60,130 nt of DNA. It comes from an uncultured bacterium. Its GTDB lineage: Bacteria; Bacillota; Clostridia; Lachnospirales; Lachnospiraceae. Each line of letters opens with the position of its first letter. Within the stretch, counting starts at the first letter, position 1. The translations under genes and the position numbers were made by a program. Positions 52,272 through 60,130 of this stretch are shown here, in pieces. The stretch spans positions 1 through 60,130 of the forward strand of contig CAJMQE010000012.1 of the NCBI GenBank assembly GCA_905215405.1. Reading direction: 5' to 3'. The notes beneath the pieces are model-generated. The model saw only the letters and a program-made list of their open reading frames with translations. It was not told the origin of the DNA and made no database searches.

Positions 52272-52315
52272 AAAAGGTCCTGAAATTCTGCAAGCACAGA
52301 GTTCCAGGGCCTTTT
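52272..52315 (+). terminator. Intrinsic terminator
   Basis: AAAAGGTCCTG (52272-52282) pairs with CAGGGCCTTTT (52305-52315), with one G-T pair. It also stands near the end of the minus-strand phosphorylase gene. Confidence 0.85.
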
Positions 52316-52363
52316 ATATTCCATTTTGCATCAAAAGAAAAGATAGGTTCTGCTCACTCCTTT

Positions 52364-54802
52364 CTAGAGAATTGCTTCAACTTTGTAGAAGTCAGTACCT
52401 TCATGATAGGCAATCACATTTCCTTTTACAGTCTCACCATTGACTTTCAGACTGGAGAGTCCTTTCTGTAGATGGTAAGGATTTTTTACAGTGATATCAT
52501 AGGTCGCACCACGAAAGCGTCTGGTAATGTGGAACCCTTTCATATCTTGTGGAATGCAGGGATCAATGCACAGCCCATCAAATTCAGGACGGATGCCGAG
52601 GATATACTGGGAGATGCTTGTAAATGTCCAGGCAGCGGTTCCTGTCAGCCAGCTGTTCTTTGCTTCTCCATGTCTTGGAGCTTCTTTTCCTGCAATCATC
52701 TGGGAATACACATAAGGTTCTGTCCGGTGGATTTCACTGATATCCTCAAGATAGGCAGGACAGATCTTTCGGTAGGTATCGAAGGCACGGTTTCCATTTC
52801 CAAGGACAGTTTCAGCGATAGAGATCCATGGATTGTTGTGGCAGAAGATTCCTCCGTTTTCTTTATAGCCCTGTGGGTAGGTTGAGATTTCTCCCAGTTC
52901 ACGGTGATAGCTGGTATAAGCAGGGGTAAGAAGAACGATACCATATTTGGTATCCATCATAGATTCAACCGAGCGAAGAGCTTTCTCGGCCATGCCTTCT
53001 CGGACACCAATGCCTGCCATACAACAGAAGCCCTGTGGTTCAATGAAAATCTGTCCTTCCTTGCATTCCCTGGAACCGACTTTATTGCCGTTGGCGTCAT
53101 AGGCACGTAAGAACCAATCGCCATCCCATCCAAAGGAGAGGACAGCCTGTTCCATTTTGTCGACCTGATGGGCAGCGTCGGCAGCTCTTGCATCAAGTCC
53201 AAGGTGCTGACAGATACCAACGTAGTCATGACCATATTTCACGAACATACCCGCAATGAATACCGATTCAGCAACGGGACCGGCGGAGGCACCAGTTGTC
53301 TGAAAAGATTCTCCAGGTGTATCGGAAAAACAGTTCAAATTCAGGCAGTCATTCCAGTCAGCGCGGCCGATCAGTGGTAGATTATGAGGGCCAAGATGTG
53401 TGGACGTATACTGGAAACTTCGGTGTAAATGTTCCATCAGTGAGGCAGTGTTGGATTTATCACAATCGAATGTTACCATTTCATTCAGAATGCCATAATC
53501 ACCAGTTTCTTTGATATAAGCAGCGGTGCCAGCAATCAGCCAGAGCGGATCATCATTAAACCCACTGCCAATGTCAGAATTTCCTTTCTTGGTCAGTGGC
53601 TGATACTGATGATATGCGCTTCCGTCGGCGAACTGAGTCGCAGCTATATCGAGAATACGCTGTCTGGCAGCCTCGGGAATCAGATGTACGAAGCCCAGAA
53701 GATCCTGGCACGAATCACGGAACCCCATTCCTCTTCCAGTACCGGATTCGTAATAAGAAGCGGAGCGGGACATATTAAAGGTTGCCATGCACTGGTACTG
53801 ATTCCATATATTTACCATGCGGTCGAGACGTTCATCACCACTCTCCAGTGTGTATGCAGATAACAGATGATTCCAGTACTCTTTTAATTTGTCCAGGGCT
53901 GATGCAATCTGTTCATCGGTCTGATATTTTTCTATTAACTGATCCGCTGGAGCTTTGCGAATGCATTGTGGACCATCCCATTTCTGGTCAACAGGGTTTT
54001 CGCAGTAGCCAAGCAGGAAGATCAGTGATTGTTCCTGACCGGGCTGTAAGGTGAATTCTGTGCGGAAAGATCCAACTGGAGCCCATCCGCTGGCAAGGGA
54101 GTTACCAGAACGATCTTCTTTAACGGCCTTTGGCAGAGCAGGACTGCCATAAGTTCCAAGAAATGTGTCCCGGTCAGTATCAAATCCACAGTTCGGCGCA
54201 TTGACAGAATAGACAGCATAGTGGTTCCTACGTTCCCGATACTCGGTCTTATGATAAATGCGGGAACGGGCCTCATCTACTTCAACTTCCCCCGTACTAA
54301 AGTTTCGCTGGAAGTTCGTCATATCATCCATGGCGTTCCATAGACAGAATTCGACATAAGAGGTACAGGTAAACGTTTTCGAATGATCGCTCAGATTACG
54401 AAATGTCACATGGTTGAGCAGACATGAATCACCGATTGGCACAAAGGCGGTCACGGTTGTCTGCAGCTCATTTTTTGTACCACTGATGACAGAGTATCCA
54501 AGTCCGTGGCGGCATTGATAGTCATCAAGAGGTGTCTGGCATGGTTGCCATCCCGGATTCCAAACGGTATCTCCTTCTTTGATATAATAGTAGAGCCCGT
54601 TACTGTCGAGTGGCGTATTATTGTAACGGTATCTTGTAAGACGGAGGAGCTTCGCATCTTTATAGAAACAGTATCCTCCGCAGGTATTAGACAGAAGTGT
54701 GAAAAAATCTTCGCAGCCCAGATAGTTGATCCATGGCAAAGGTGTCTGGGGACTGGTGATTACATATTCTTTCGCTTTGTCATCAAAATGTCCATATTTC
54801 AT
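52364..54802 (-). CDS. cbp: Cellobiose phosphorylase (GH94)
   Basis: 812 residues from ATG 54802 (GGAG 6 bases upstream; TTG 54814 is an in-frame extension). Length and sequence agree closely with clostridial cellobiose phosphorylases: KYGHFDDKAKEYVIT start, TYRERRNHYA-type core, GRGMGFRDS and DLLGFVH, then the catalytic Asp in GRADWNDCLNLNCFS. It splits cellobiose with phosphate into glucose 1-phosphate and glucose, saving ATP. It is cytoplasmic and fed by the divergent ABC importer; LacI-type boxes lie before it. No terminator was assigned at its 3' end. Confidence 0.95.
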   Translation of the reverse strand: MKYGHFDDKAKEYVITSPQTPLPWINYLGCEDFFTLLSNTCGGYCFYKDAKLLRLTRYRYNNTPLDSNGLYYYIKEGDTVWNPGWQPCQTPLDDYQCRHGLGYSVISGTKNELQTTVTAFVPIGDSCLLNHVTFRNLSDHSKTFTCTSYVEFCLWNAMDDMTNFQRNFSTGEVEVDEARSRIYHKTEYRERRNHYAVYSVNAPNCGFDTDRDTFLGTYGSPALPKAVKEDRSGNSLASGWAPVGSFRTEFTLQPGQEQSLIFLLGYCENPVDQKWDGPQCIRKAPADQLIEKYQTDEQIASALDKLKEYWNHLLSAYTLESGDERLDRMVNIWNQYQCMATFNMSRSASYYESGTGRGMGFRDSCQDLLGFVHLIPEAARQRILDIAATQFADGSAYHQYQPLTKKGNSDIGSGFNDDPLWLIAGTAAYIKETGDYGILNEMVTFDCDKSNTASLMEHLHRSFQYTSTHLGPHNLPLIGRADWNDCLNLNCFSDTPGESFQTTGASAGPVAESVFIAGMFVKYGHDYVGICQHLGLDARAADAAHQVDKMEQAVLSFGWDGDWFLRAYDANGNKVGSRECKEGQIFIEPQGFCCMAGIGVREGMAEKALRSVESMMDTKYGIVLLTPAYTSYHRELGEISTYPQGYKENGGIFCHNNPWISIAETVLGNGNRAFDTYRKICPAYLEDISEIHRTEPYVYSQMIAGKEAPRHGEAKNSWLTGTAAWTFTSISQYILGIRPEFDGLCIDPCIPQDMKGFHITRRFRGATYDITVKNPYHLQKGLSSLKVNGETVKGNVIAYHEGTDFYKVEAIL

Positions 54803-55305
54803 CCTCTTCTCCAATCTGCTGTATGAAACAGCCCAAAATATTAACAGGTAGTTTGCATTTGTAGCTTCCGAATCGGCTCTTGCACTGACTGAAAAAAGTA
54901 GCAGAACAGGGAGAATCCGGTCATCGGCAGTAGAAATATGGGAAACACGAAAACGATAATAATAAGTAAGCTCTGTTAAAATGTATGAAAACGATTAAGT
55001 AACTTATGACAATTCGTAAAAATATGAATAAAACATCTACAAGCCAAGTATATTAAATTAAAAAATAAAAAGCAAGTAGAAAAACAAAAAAAGAAAAGCT
55101 ATACAAATTGCACAACAAAAGAATAAAAATAATAGTAAATGTGTTAAATTTATAAAAAATATTGCATTTATAAAAACAATGTGCTATATTTGAGTTACGA
55201 AAACGATTAAGTTAATTTCAGGGAGCAAGAATCCCAGACAACTGGCGGGAGAAAAGGGAAACGACAGGTACCGCCGTAAGTAAGAATAGGAAGGAAAAAA
55301 GCACT
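54803..55305. promoter_or_regulatory. Divergent control region with three LacI-type boxes
   Basis: Boxes of the form A(C/T)GAAAACGATTAAGT lie at 54947-54960 (diverged end), 54985-55000 and 55197-55212. A promoter for the LacI gene is TTGCAT (55162-55167), 17 bases, TATATT (55185-55190), and the third box starts 7 bases after it, a repressor position. The boxes resemble LacI/CcpA-family half-symmetric operators. GGCGG/CCGCC (55244-55276) could form a leader hairpin. Nothing else was seen. Confidence 0.75.
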
Positions 55306-56319
55306 ATGGTTTCTATGAAGGATATTGCGAATAGCTGTAACGTATCTATTGCAACTGTCAGTAAGGCACTTAATAATCACAACGATATCGGGGAAGAAAC
55401 CAGAAAGAAGATCCAGCAGACTGCAGCATCCATGGGATATTATCCAAATTCAGCAGCGAGGGCGTTAAAGACCAATCGTTCTTATAATATTGGAGTATTG
55501 TTAAATGATGAGGCACACAGCGGACTTACCCATGAATATTTTTCAGCAGTGCTTGAAGGGGTAAGAAAGCAGGCAGAAAGTTTGGAGTATGATATTACTT
55601 TTCTGAATACGCATAATAGCAAAATGACCTATTATGAGCACTGCAAGTACAGAAATCTGGATGGCGTGATTATCGCTTGTACGGATTTCGAAAATCCCGA
55701 GGTCGTGGAACTGGTCGATGGTACAATTCCAACGGTAACAATTGATTATATTTTTAATAACTGTGCTTCAGTTATTTCTGATAATGTAAAGGGGATGAGT
55801 GATCTGGTCCGCTACTGTTACAGCAGAGGACACAGGAAAATCGCGTATATTCACGGACAGAAAGAGAAGGTTGTTACAAGAGACAGACTGGCAGCCTACT
55901 ATAATACATTAGAAGAACTGGGAGTCAGAATACCGGATGAATATGTACTTGAGTCAGCCTATCTGGATCCGGTCGGAGCAGAAGAAGCTACATACAGACT
56001 GCTGGAACTTAAAGATCCACCGACCTGTATTCTTTATCCGGATGATCTGGCAGCAACGGGCGGCAGCAATGCCTGCAGACAGAAGAAACTACAGGTCCCA
56101 TCGGACATTTCAATTGCAGGATATGATGGTATCAAGCTATCCCAGATGCTCAATCCGAAAATCACAACGGTGAGACAGGATACGGATCGTATTGGAAAAG
56201 AGGCTGCAATGGCACTGATTCGTGCGATTGAAAAGCCAAGGACAACATTTACACAGAGGATTCTGGTAGAAGGGGATGTCCTTACAGGAGAATCGGTAGG
56301 AGTTCTGAAAAAGCAGTAA
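55306..56319 (+). CDS. LacI family repressor of the cellobiose locus
   Basis: 337 residues. The N-terminal helix-turn-helix is MKDIANSCNVSIATVSKALNN with the hinge NSAARALKT, followed by a periplasmic-binding-protein-like sensor domain (NIGVLLNDE onward). It lies between the phosphorylase and the importer genes, and the three boxes in the control region suit it, so it probably represses both transcripts until cellobiose or a derivative binds. ATG 55306 or 55315 could be the start. Confidence 0.92.
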   Translation: MVSMKDIANSCNVSIATVSKALNNHNDIGEETRKKIQQTAASMGYYPNSAARALKTNRSYNIGVLLNDEAHSGLTHEYFSAVLEGVRKQAESLEYDITFLNTHNSKMTYYEHCKYRNLDGVIIACTDFENPEVVELVDGTIPTVTIDYIFNNCASVISDNVKGMSDLVRYCYSRGHRKIAYIHGQKEKVVTRDRLAAYYNTLEELGVRIPDEYVLESAYLDPVGAEEATYRLLELKDPPTCILYPDDLAATGGSNACRQKKLQVPSDISIAGYDGIKLSQMLNPKITTVRQDTDRIGKEAAMALIRAIEKPRTTFTQRILVEGDVLTGESVGVLKKQ

Positions 56320-56543
56320 TCCTATCATAAGAACAACAAAAAGAATGAAAAAGAAGGCAGTTATCCTTATACAAAAGAATAGACAGATCAAGTATTCAAC
56401 CGGAAGAAAAGGCAGGAAAATATAGATACGCGAGCAACAAGCGTAATGAGAAAAGTACATTTGGAGGGGCGGCCAAATTGTGACTGGAAAAATGGACTTT
56501 GCCGCATGTAACAGAAGGATTTCATAAATATTGAGGAGGAAGA

Positions 56544-57917
56544 ATGATGAAAAGAAAGTTGGTCAGTGTATTTTTAACCGCAGTGATGCTGGTATTGGCA
56601 CTAACAGGTTGTGATTCTGGTGATAGTGAAACGAGTGGAACAGCAGCGACACAGTCAGCAGAGACACAGGGCAAAGTATTTAATATATATTGCTGGAACG
56701 AAGAATTCTCAACGAGATTTGAATATTTTAAGAAGAGCGATAAACTGCCGGATGATATTACAGTCAATTTCATCACAACACCAAATGAAAATAATGCTTA
56801 TCAGAACGCACTGGATCAGGCATTGTTGAACCAGGATTCAGCAGCGGATGATGATAAGATTGATATTTTCCTTGTAGAAGCCGATTATGCTTTGAAATAT
56901 GTAAACTCTGATTATACACTTGATGTCATCAATGATGTCGGCCTGACAAATGATGATCTTGCTCAGCAGTATCAGTATACTAAGGATATTGTAACAGACA
57001 GCAAGGGCATCCAGAAAGGTGTTACATGGCAGGCAACTCCTGGTCTGTTCGCATACAGACGTTCCATTGCGAAAGATGTTCTTGGCACAGATGATCCACA
57101 GGAAGTTCAGAAGGCAGTTTCATCCTGGGATAAATTCAATGATACAGCAACAAAGATGTCTGATAAAGGCTATAAGATGTTATCTGGTTATGATGATTCC
57201 TATCGTGTATTTTCCAATAACGTATCAGCACCTTGGGTAGATGGTAACAACAAGATCGTAATTGATAATAATCTGATGAACTGGGTAGACCAGACAAAGA
57301 CATTTACAGATAAGGAATACAACAATAAGACATCTCTTTGGGACACTGCATGGCAGGCAGATCAGGGACCGAGCGGAAATGTATTTGGTTTCTTCTATTC
57401 AACATGGGGCATTAACTTCACCTTACTTGGCAATGCATTGGAAACACCTGTAAAAGAAGGCGGCAAGGAAGAAGTCGGAAATGGTATTTATGGCGATTAT
57501 GCAGTATGTTCTGGACCACAGAATTATTACTGGGGCGGTACATGGATCTGCGCAGCAAAGGGTACAGATAATCTTCCTTTGATCAAAGACCTGATGTATA
57601 CAATGTCATGTGATGCAGATACATTAAAACAGATCACTACAGATACACAGGATTATACGAATAATATGAAAGCAATGAACGAATTCGCTAACAGCGACTA
57701 CAAATCAGATTTCCTTGGTGGTCAGAACCACATCAAATTATTTGCAGAAGCAGCACCTAAGATCGATATGAGCAAGATTTCTGCATATGATCAGGGTCTG
57801 AATGAAGAGTTCCAGAAAGCATTTAAAGATTACTTTGATGGAAATGTTACGAAAGACCAGGCACTGGAGAACTTCTATAAAGCAGCACTTGAGAAGTATC
57901 CAAATCTGTCAAGGTAA
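56544..57917 (+). CDS. ABC sugar-binding lipoprotein (probable cellobiose/cellodextrin)
   Basis: 457 residues. The signal peptide (about 1-23) ends in the lipobox LTGC, so the protein is anchored outside the membrane. The body has the family-1 solute-binding fold with NIYCWNEEF at the first strand and WDKFNDTATKM in the hinge region. Linked to the permeases at 58110 and 59048 and to cellobiose phosphorylase, it most likely binds cellobiose or short cellodextrins. GAGGAGGA precedes ATG 56544 and ATG 56547. Confidence 0.9.
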   Translation: MMKRKLVSVFLTAVMLVLALTGCDSGDSETSGTAATQSAETQGKVFNIYCWNEEFSTRFEYFKKSDKLPDDITVNFITTPNENNAYQNALDQALLNQDSAADDDKIDIFLVEADYALKYVNSDYTLDVINDVGLTNDDLAQQYQYTKDIVTDSKGIQKGVTWQATPGLFAYRRSIAKDVLGTDDPQEVQKAVSSWDKFNDTATKMSDKGYKMLSGYDDSYRVFSNNVSAPWVDGNNKIVIDNNLMNWVDQTKTFTDKEYNNKTSLWDTAWQADQGPSGNVFGFFYSTWGINFTLLGNALETPVKEGGKEEVGNGIYGDYAVCSGPQNYYWGGTWICAAKGTDNLPLIKDLMYTMSCDADTLKQITTDTQDYTNNMKAMNEFANSDYKSDFLGGQNHIKLFAEAAPKIDMSKISAYDQGLNEEFQKAFKDYFDGNVTKDQALENFYKAALEKYPNLSR

Positions 57918-57956
57918 GGTAGCAGGCTAAGGCAGGCATAGGAGATTTTACAAAGG

Positions 57957-57980
57957 CAGGGGCTGTACGAAAAGCCCCTG
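57957..57980 (+). other. Stem-loop between binding-protein and permease genes
   Basis: CAGGGGCT (57957-57964) pairs perfectly with AGCCCCTG (57973-57980). There is no T-run. Such hairpins often stabilise binding-protein mRNA so that it is made in excess over the permeases. Confidence 0.65.
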
Positions 57981-58109
57981 TGGCCTGCGGGCGTCAAGTA
58001 CGAATTAGGAAACGTGAGTATCAGGCTGAATATACTTCTTTTATTTCATCCTGAGAGTTTGATGCAGACATCGCAAATCACAAGATGTCTCACGACATGA
58101 GGTGTTGCT

Positions 58110-59051
58110 ATGAAAAGAAAAAAGTCTAAGTTTGTTAGCTATGCAAAATGGGGCTATATCTTTCTGATTCCATTTTTCGTAGTCTATATCATATTTTCAC
58201 TGATTCCGTTAGTATCAACGATCTATAACAGTTTCTTTGAAAATTATATGAATGGCCTGACACAGATCGGACCGAAATTTATAGGACTTCACAATTATAA
58301 AGAAATCCTTTTTGACAGTGAACTACCGCTTTATCTGAAAAATACATTTATAATATGGATGATGGGATTCATTCCACAGATCATCATTTCGTTGCTACTT
58401 GCATCGTGGTTCACAGATCTGAAATTAAGATTGAAATGTACAGGATTTTTTAAGACGGTCATCTATATGCCGAACCTGATTATGGCATCTGCATTTTCAA
58501 TGTTATTCTTTGCAATCTTCTCAGATGCAGGTCCTGTTAATAATATTCTGGAATCCATGGGGCTTCCGACATATCGTTTCCTTGCGCAGGTAGCCGGATC
58601 CAGAGGGTTGATCTCATTGATGAATTTTCTGATGTGGTTCGGTAATACCACAATTGTATTGATGGCGGCGATCATGGGCGTTGATACAGGCTTGTTCGAA
58701 GCGGCCAGAATAGATGGAGCAAATTCCTGGCAGACATTTCGAAGGATCACGATTCCACTGATCAAACCAATTCTGGCATATGTGCTGATCACTTCACTGA
58801 TCGGTGGTATTCAGATGTTCGATGTTCCACAGATCCTGACAAATGGTAATGGTAATCCTAATAGATCTTGTATGACAGTGATCATGTTCCTGAATAAGCA
58901 TTTATATAGTAAGAACTATGGTATGGCAGGTGCATTATCAGTAATCCTGTTCGTGGTAACCGGAATTCTCAGTTTCCTCGTATTCAGATACCTGACAGCT
59001 GGCACCCATGAAAAAACAGCCAGGAAAAGTAAAAGGAGGGCCAGAGCATGA
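58110..59051 (+). CDS. ABC sugar permease (MalF type)
   Basis: 313 residues, six membrane segments. The EAA loop that contacts the ATPase is EAARIDGANSWQTFRRITIPLIKP (about 195-218). The N-terminal KWGYIFLIPFFVVYIIFSLIPL is typical of MalF-class permeases. It works with the permease that overlaps it by four bases. No ATPase is encoded here, so a shared MsmK-type ATPase elsewhere is expected. Confidence 0.93.
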   Translation: MKRKKSKFVSYAKWGYIFLIPFFVVYIIFSLIPLVSTIYNSFFENYMNGLTQIGPKFIGLHNYKEILFDSELPLYLKNTFIIWMMGFIPQIIISLLLASWFTDLKLRLKCTGFFKTVIYMPNLIMASAFSMLFFAIFSDAGPVNNILESMGLPTYRFLAQVAGSRGLISLMNFLMWFGNTTIVLMAAIMGVDTGLFEAARIDGANSWQTFRRITIPLIKPILAYVLITSLIGGIQMFDVPQILTNGNGNPNRSCMTVIMFLNKHLYSKNYGMAGALSVILFVVTGILSFLVFRYLTAGTHEKTARKSKRRARA

Positions 59052-59914
59052 AAAGTAAAGAAAAGAAGCAGGACAGCCGGGTCGGCCTGCATATAGAAAG
59101 GTTTATCTGTTACCTTATATTGATCCTGATTACATTTCTTTGTCTGTTTTCCTTCTACATATTGATAATTAATACGACAAGAGCACATACGGATATTCAG
59201 AAGGGTTTCTCATTCCTCCCGGGAAAATCCTTCATTACAAATATGAAGAACCTACTGAATAATAAGCAGCTGCCAGTCATATCTGGTATCGTGAACAGCC
59301 TGCTTGTCTCCACATTTTCAGCTGCATTTGCAACGTATTTTTCAGCCATGACTGCGTTTGCAATTCATGTCTACGATTTCCGTTTCAAAAATGCAGCATT
59401 TACATTTATTATGATCATTATGATGATTCCGACACAGGTAACTGCACTTGGTTTTGTAAAGCTGATGGGAAAAATGAGTCTGATGAATTCACTGATTCCT
59501 CTGACTGTCCCGGCTATCGCCAATCCGATCGTTTTCTTCTTTATGAAACAGTATATGGAAAGTTCCCTGCCGATCGAACTGATCGAAGCCGCAAGAATTG
59601 ATGGAGCACATGAATTCAGAATCTTTAACCAGATCGTTCTTCCAATTATGAAGCCGGCAATTGCAGTGCAGGCAATCTTTACTTTTGTTACAGCATGGAA
59701 CAATTACTTTATTCCATCATTGCTGCTCAACAAGGCAGGAAAAAAGACATTGCCAATTCTGATCGCACAACTACGAAGTGCCGATTTCCTGAAGTTCGAT
59801 GTCGGTCAGGTATATATGCTGATTGGTATGGCAATCCTTCCAGTCGTCATTGTATATCTGATTCTTTCAAAATATATTGTCAGAGGGGTAACGCTTGGAA
59901 GTGTCAAAGGATGA
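59048..59914 (+). CDS. ABC sugar permease (MalG type)
   Basis: 288 residues, six membrane segments. The EAA loop is IEAARIDGAHEFRIFNQIVLPIMKP (about 178-202). It starts inside the stop of the preceding permease (ATGA overlap) and forms the second half of the import channel. ABC-importer genes of this kind often continue with a glycoside-active enzyme, but the window ends about 216 bases later with no further gene start recognised. Confidence 0.93.
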   Translation: MKSKEKKQDSRVGLHIERFICYLILILITFLCLFSFYILIINTTRAHTDIQKGFSFLPGKSFITNMKNLLNNKQLPVISGIVNSLLVSTFSAAFATYFSAMTAFAIHVYDFRFKNAAFTFIMIIMMIPTQVTALGFVKLMGKMSLMNSLIPLTVPAIANPIVFFFMKQYMESSLPIELIEAARIDGAHEFRIFNQIVLPIMKPAIAVQAIFTFVTAWNNYFIPSLLLNKAGKKTLPILIAQLRSADFLKFDVGQVYMLIGMAILPVVIVYLILSKYIVRGVTLGSVKG

Positions 59915-60130
59915 TAATAGATCGATAGCATCCTATCAGGTATTACCATACATTATATAAGGAAGAGTTTTTTGAAAGATGTCTGCAAATGCAGAAAACA
60001 AAGGGAGCCTGGGAAAAGTATCAAAGATAGCAAGTATAATTAATAAGAGATAGAAGGAAAGACCGCCTGAGGGGGCAATGTCATTAAGTTAATGTATTGA
60101 CTCGACGACAGACATTACAAAGAGATTTTG
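59915..60130. other. Non-coding end of window
   Basis: No gene, terminator or clear promoter was recognised. A short T-run-free hairpin-like GGCGG/CCGCC segment was not found here; a possible -35 TTGACT lies at about 60097. Confidence 0.4.

Noticed and set aside
54947..55212. The boxes as CcpA catabolite-repression sites
   Set aside because: They share the TGAAAACG core with cre sites but lack the full symmetric right half; a local LacI repressor is present. CcpA action is not excluded.
1..60130. Prophage, integrated element or insertion sequence
   Set aside because: No integrase, transposase, phage structural gene, tRNA or flanking attachment repeat was found.

Overview
The window comes from a low-GC Gram-positive anaerobe, most likely a gut Lachnospiraceae (Clostridia). 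The evidence is strong GGAGG-type ribosome binding sites, AT-rich intergenic DNA, ferredoxin-linked 2-oxoacid oxidoreductase genes, a uronate pathway with a TRAP transporter, a clostridial-type cellobiose phosphorylase, several MATE and ABC exporters, and no respiratory genes. The genus cannot be fixed from sequence alone. No tRNA, rRNA, CRISPR array, transposase or prophage gene was found.

Layout. 0-6.4 kb: an ABC-F ATPase, then a TetR regulator divergent from an ABC ATPase plus a large FtsX-type permease. 6.8-13.7 kb: a hexuronate locus (uxuA, uxuB, a GntR/FCD regulator, a DctPQM TRAP transporter); the same palindromic operator lies at the uxuA and dctP promoters. 13.9-15.8 kb: two membrane proteins of unknown role. 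15.9-20.6 kb: a sulfur amino-acid operon (methyltransferase, mccB-like, mccA-like, LysR) preceded by a 47-residue peptide ORF with four consecutive Cys codons and an intrinsic terminator, the layout of a cysteine attenuator. 20.8-27.1 kb: one tight operon with an acyl-CoA ligase of the phenylacetate-CoA ligase family, an amidohydrolase, a four-subunit 2-oxoacid:ferredoxin oxidoreductase and an aminotransferase, able in principle to link amino acids, 2-oxoacids, acyl-CoAs and free acids. 27.4-41.5 kb: two MATE exporters, an imidazolonepropionase-like amidohydrolase, a heterodimeric ABC exporter, an ABC-2 exporter, a rhodanese-PP-loop fusion, a tandem array of 62-66 bp hairpin units with a 138-bp GC-rich palindrome, and a MerR regulator. 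41.7-43.4 kb: tRNA-dihydrouridine synthase and a VanZ-like protein.

43.7-46.3 kb is the most unusual region. A full-length MotA-like protein without any MotB is followed by a 153-residue 'mini-MotA' and then by a protein joining a MotA-like membrane part to a C-terminal LuxR-type DNA-binding domain. This looks like a membrane-embedded transcription regulator built from stator parts. An inverted repeat in front of the last two genes is a candidate target.

46.4-60.1 kb: glycerate kinase with a GntP-type permease, an orphan HPt protein, a three-repeat ChW-like protein, a GntR regulator with a lactate-dehydrogenase-family enzyme, and a cellobiose locus (cellobiose phosphorylase on the minus strand; LacI regulator, lipoprotein and two permeases on the plus strand) with three LacI-type boxes between the divergent genes. 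Many intergenic regions carry short degenerate tandem duplications, each with its own unit.
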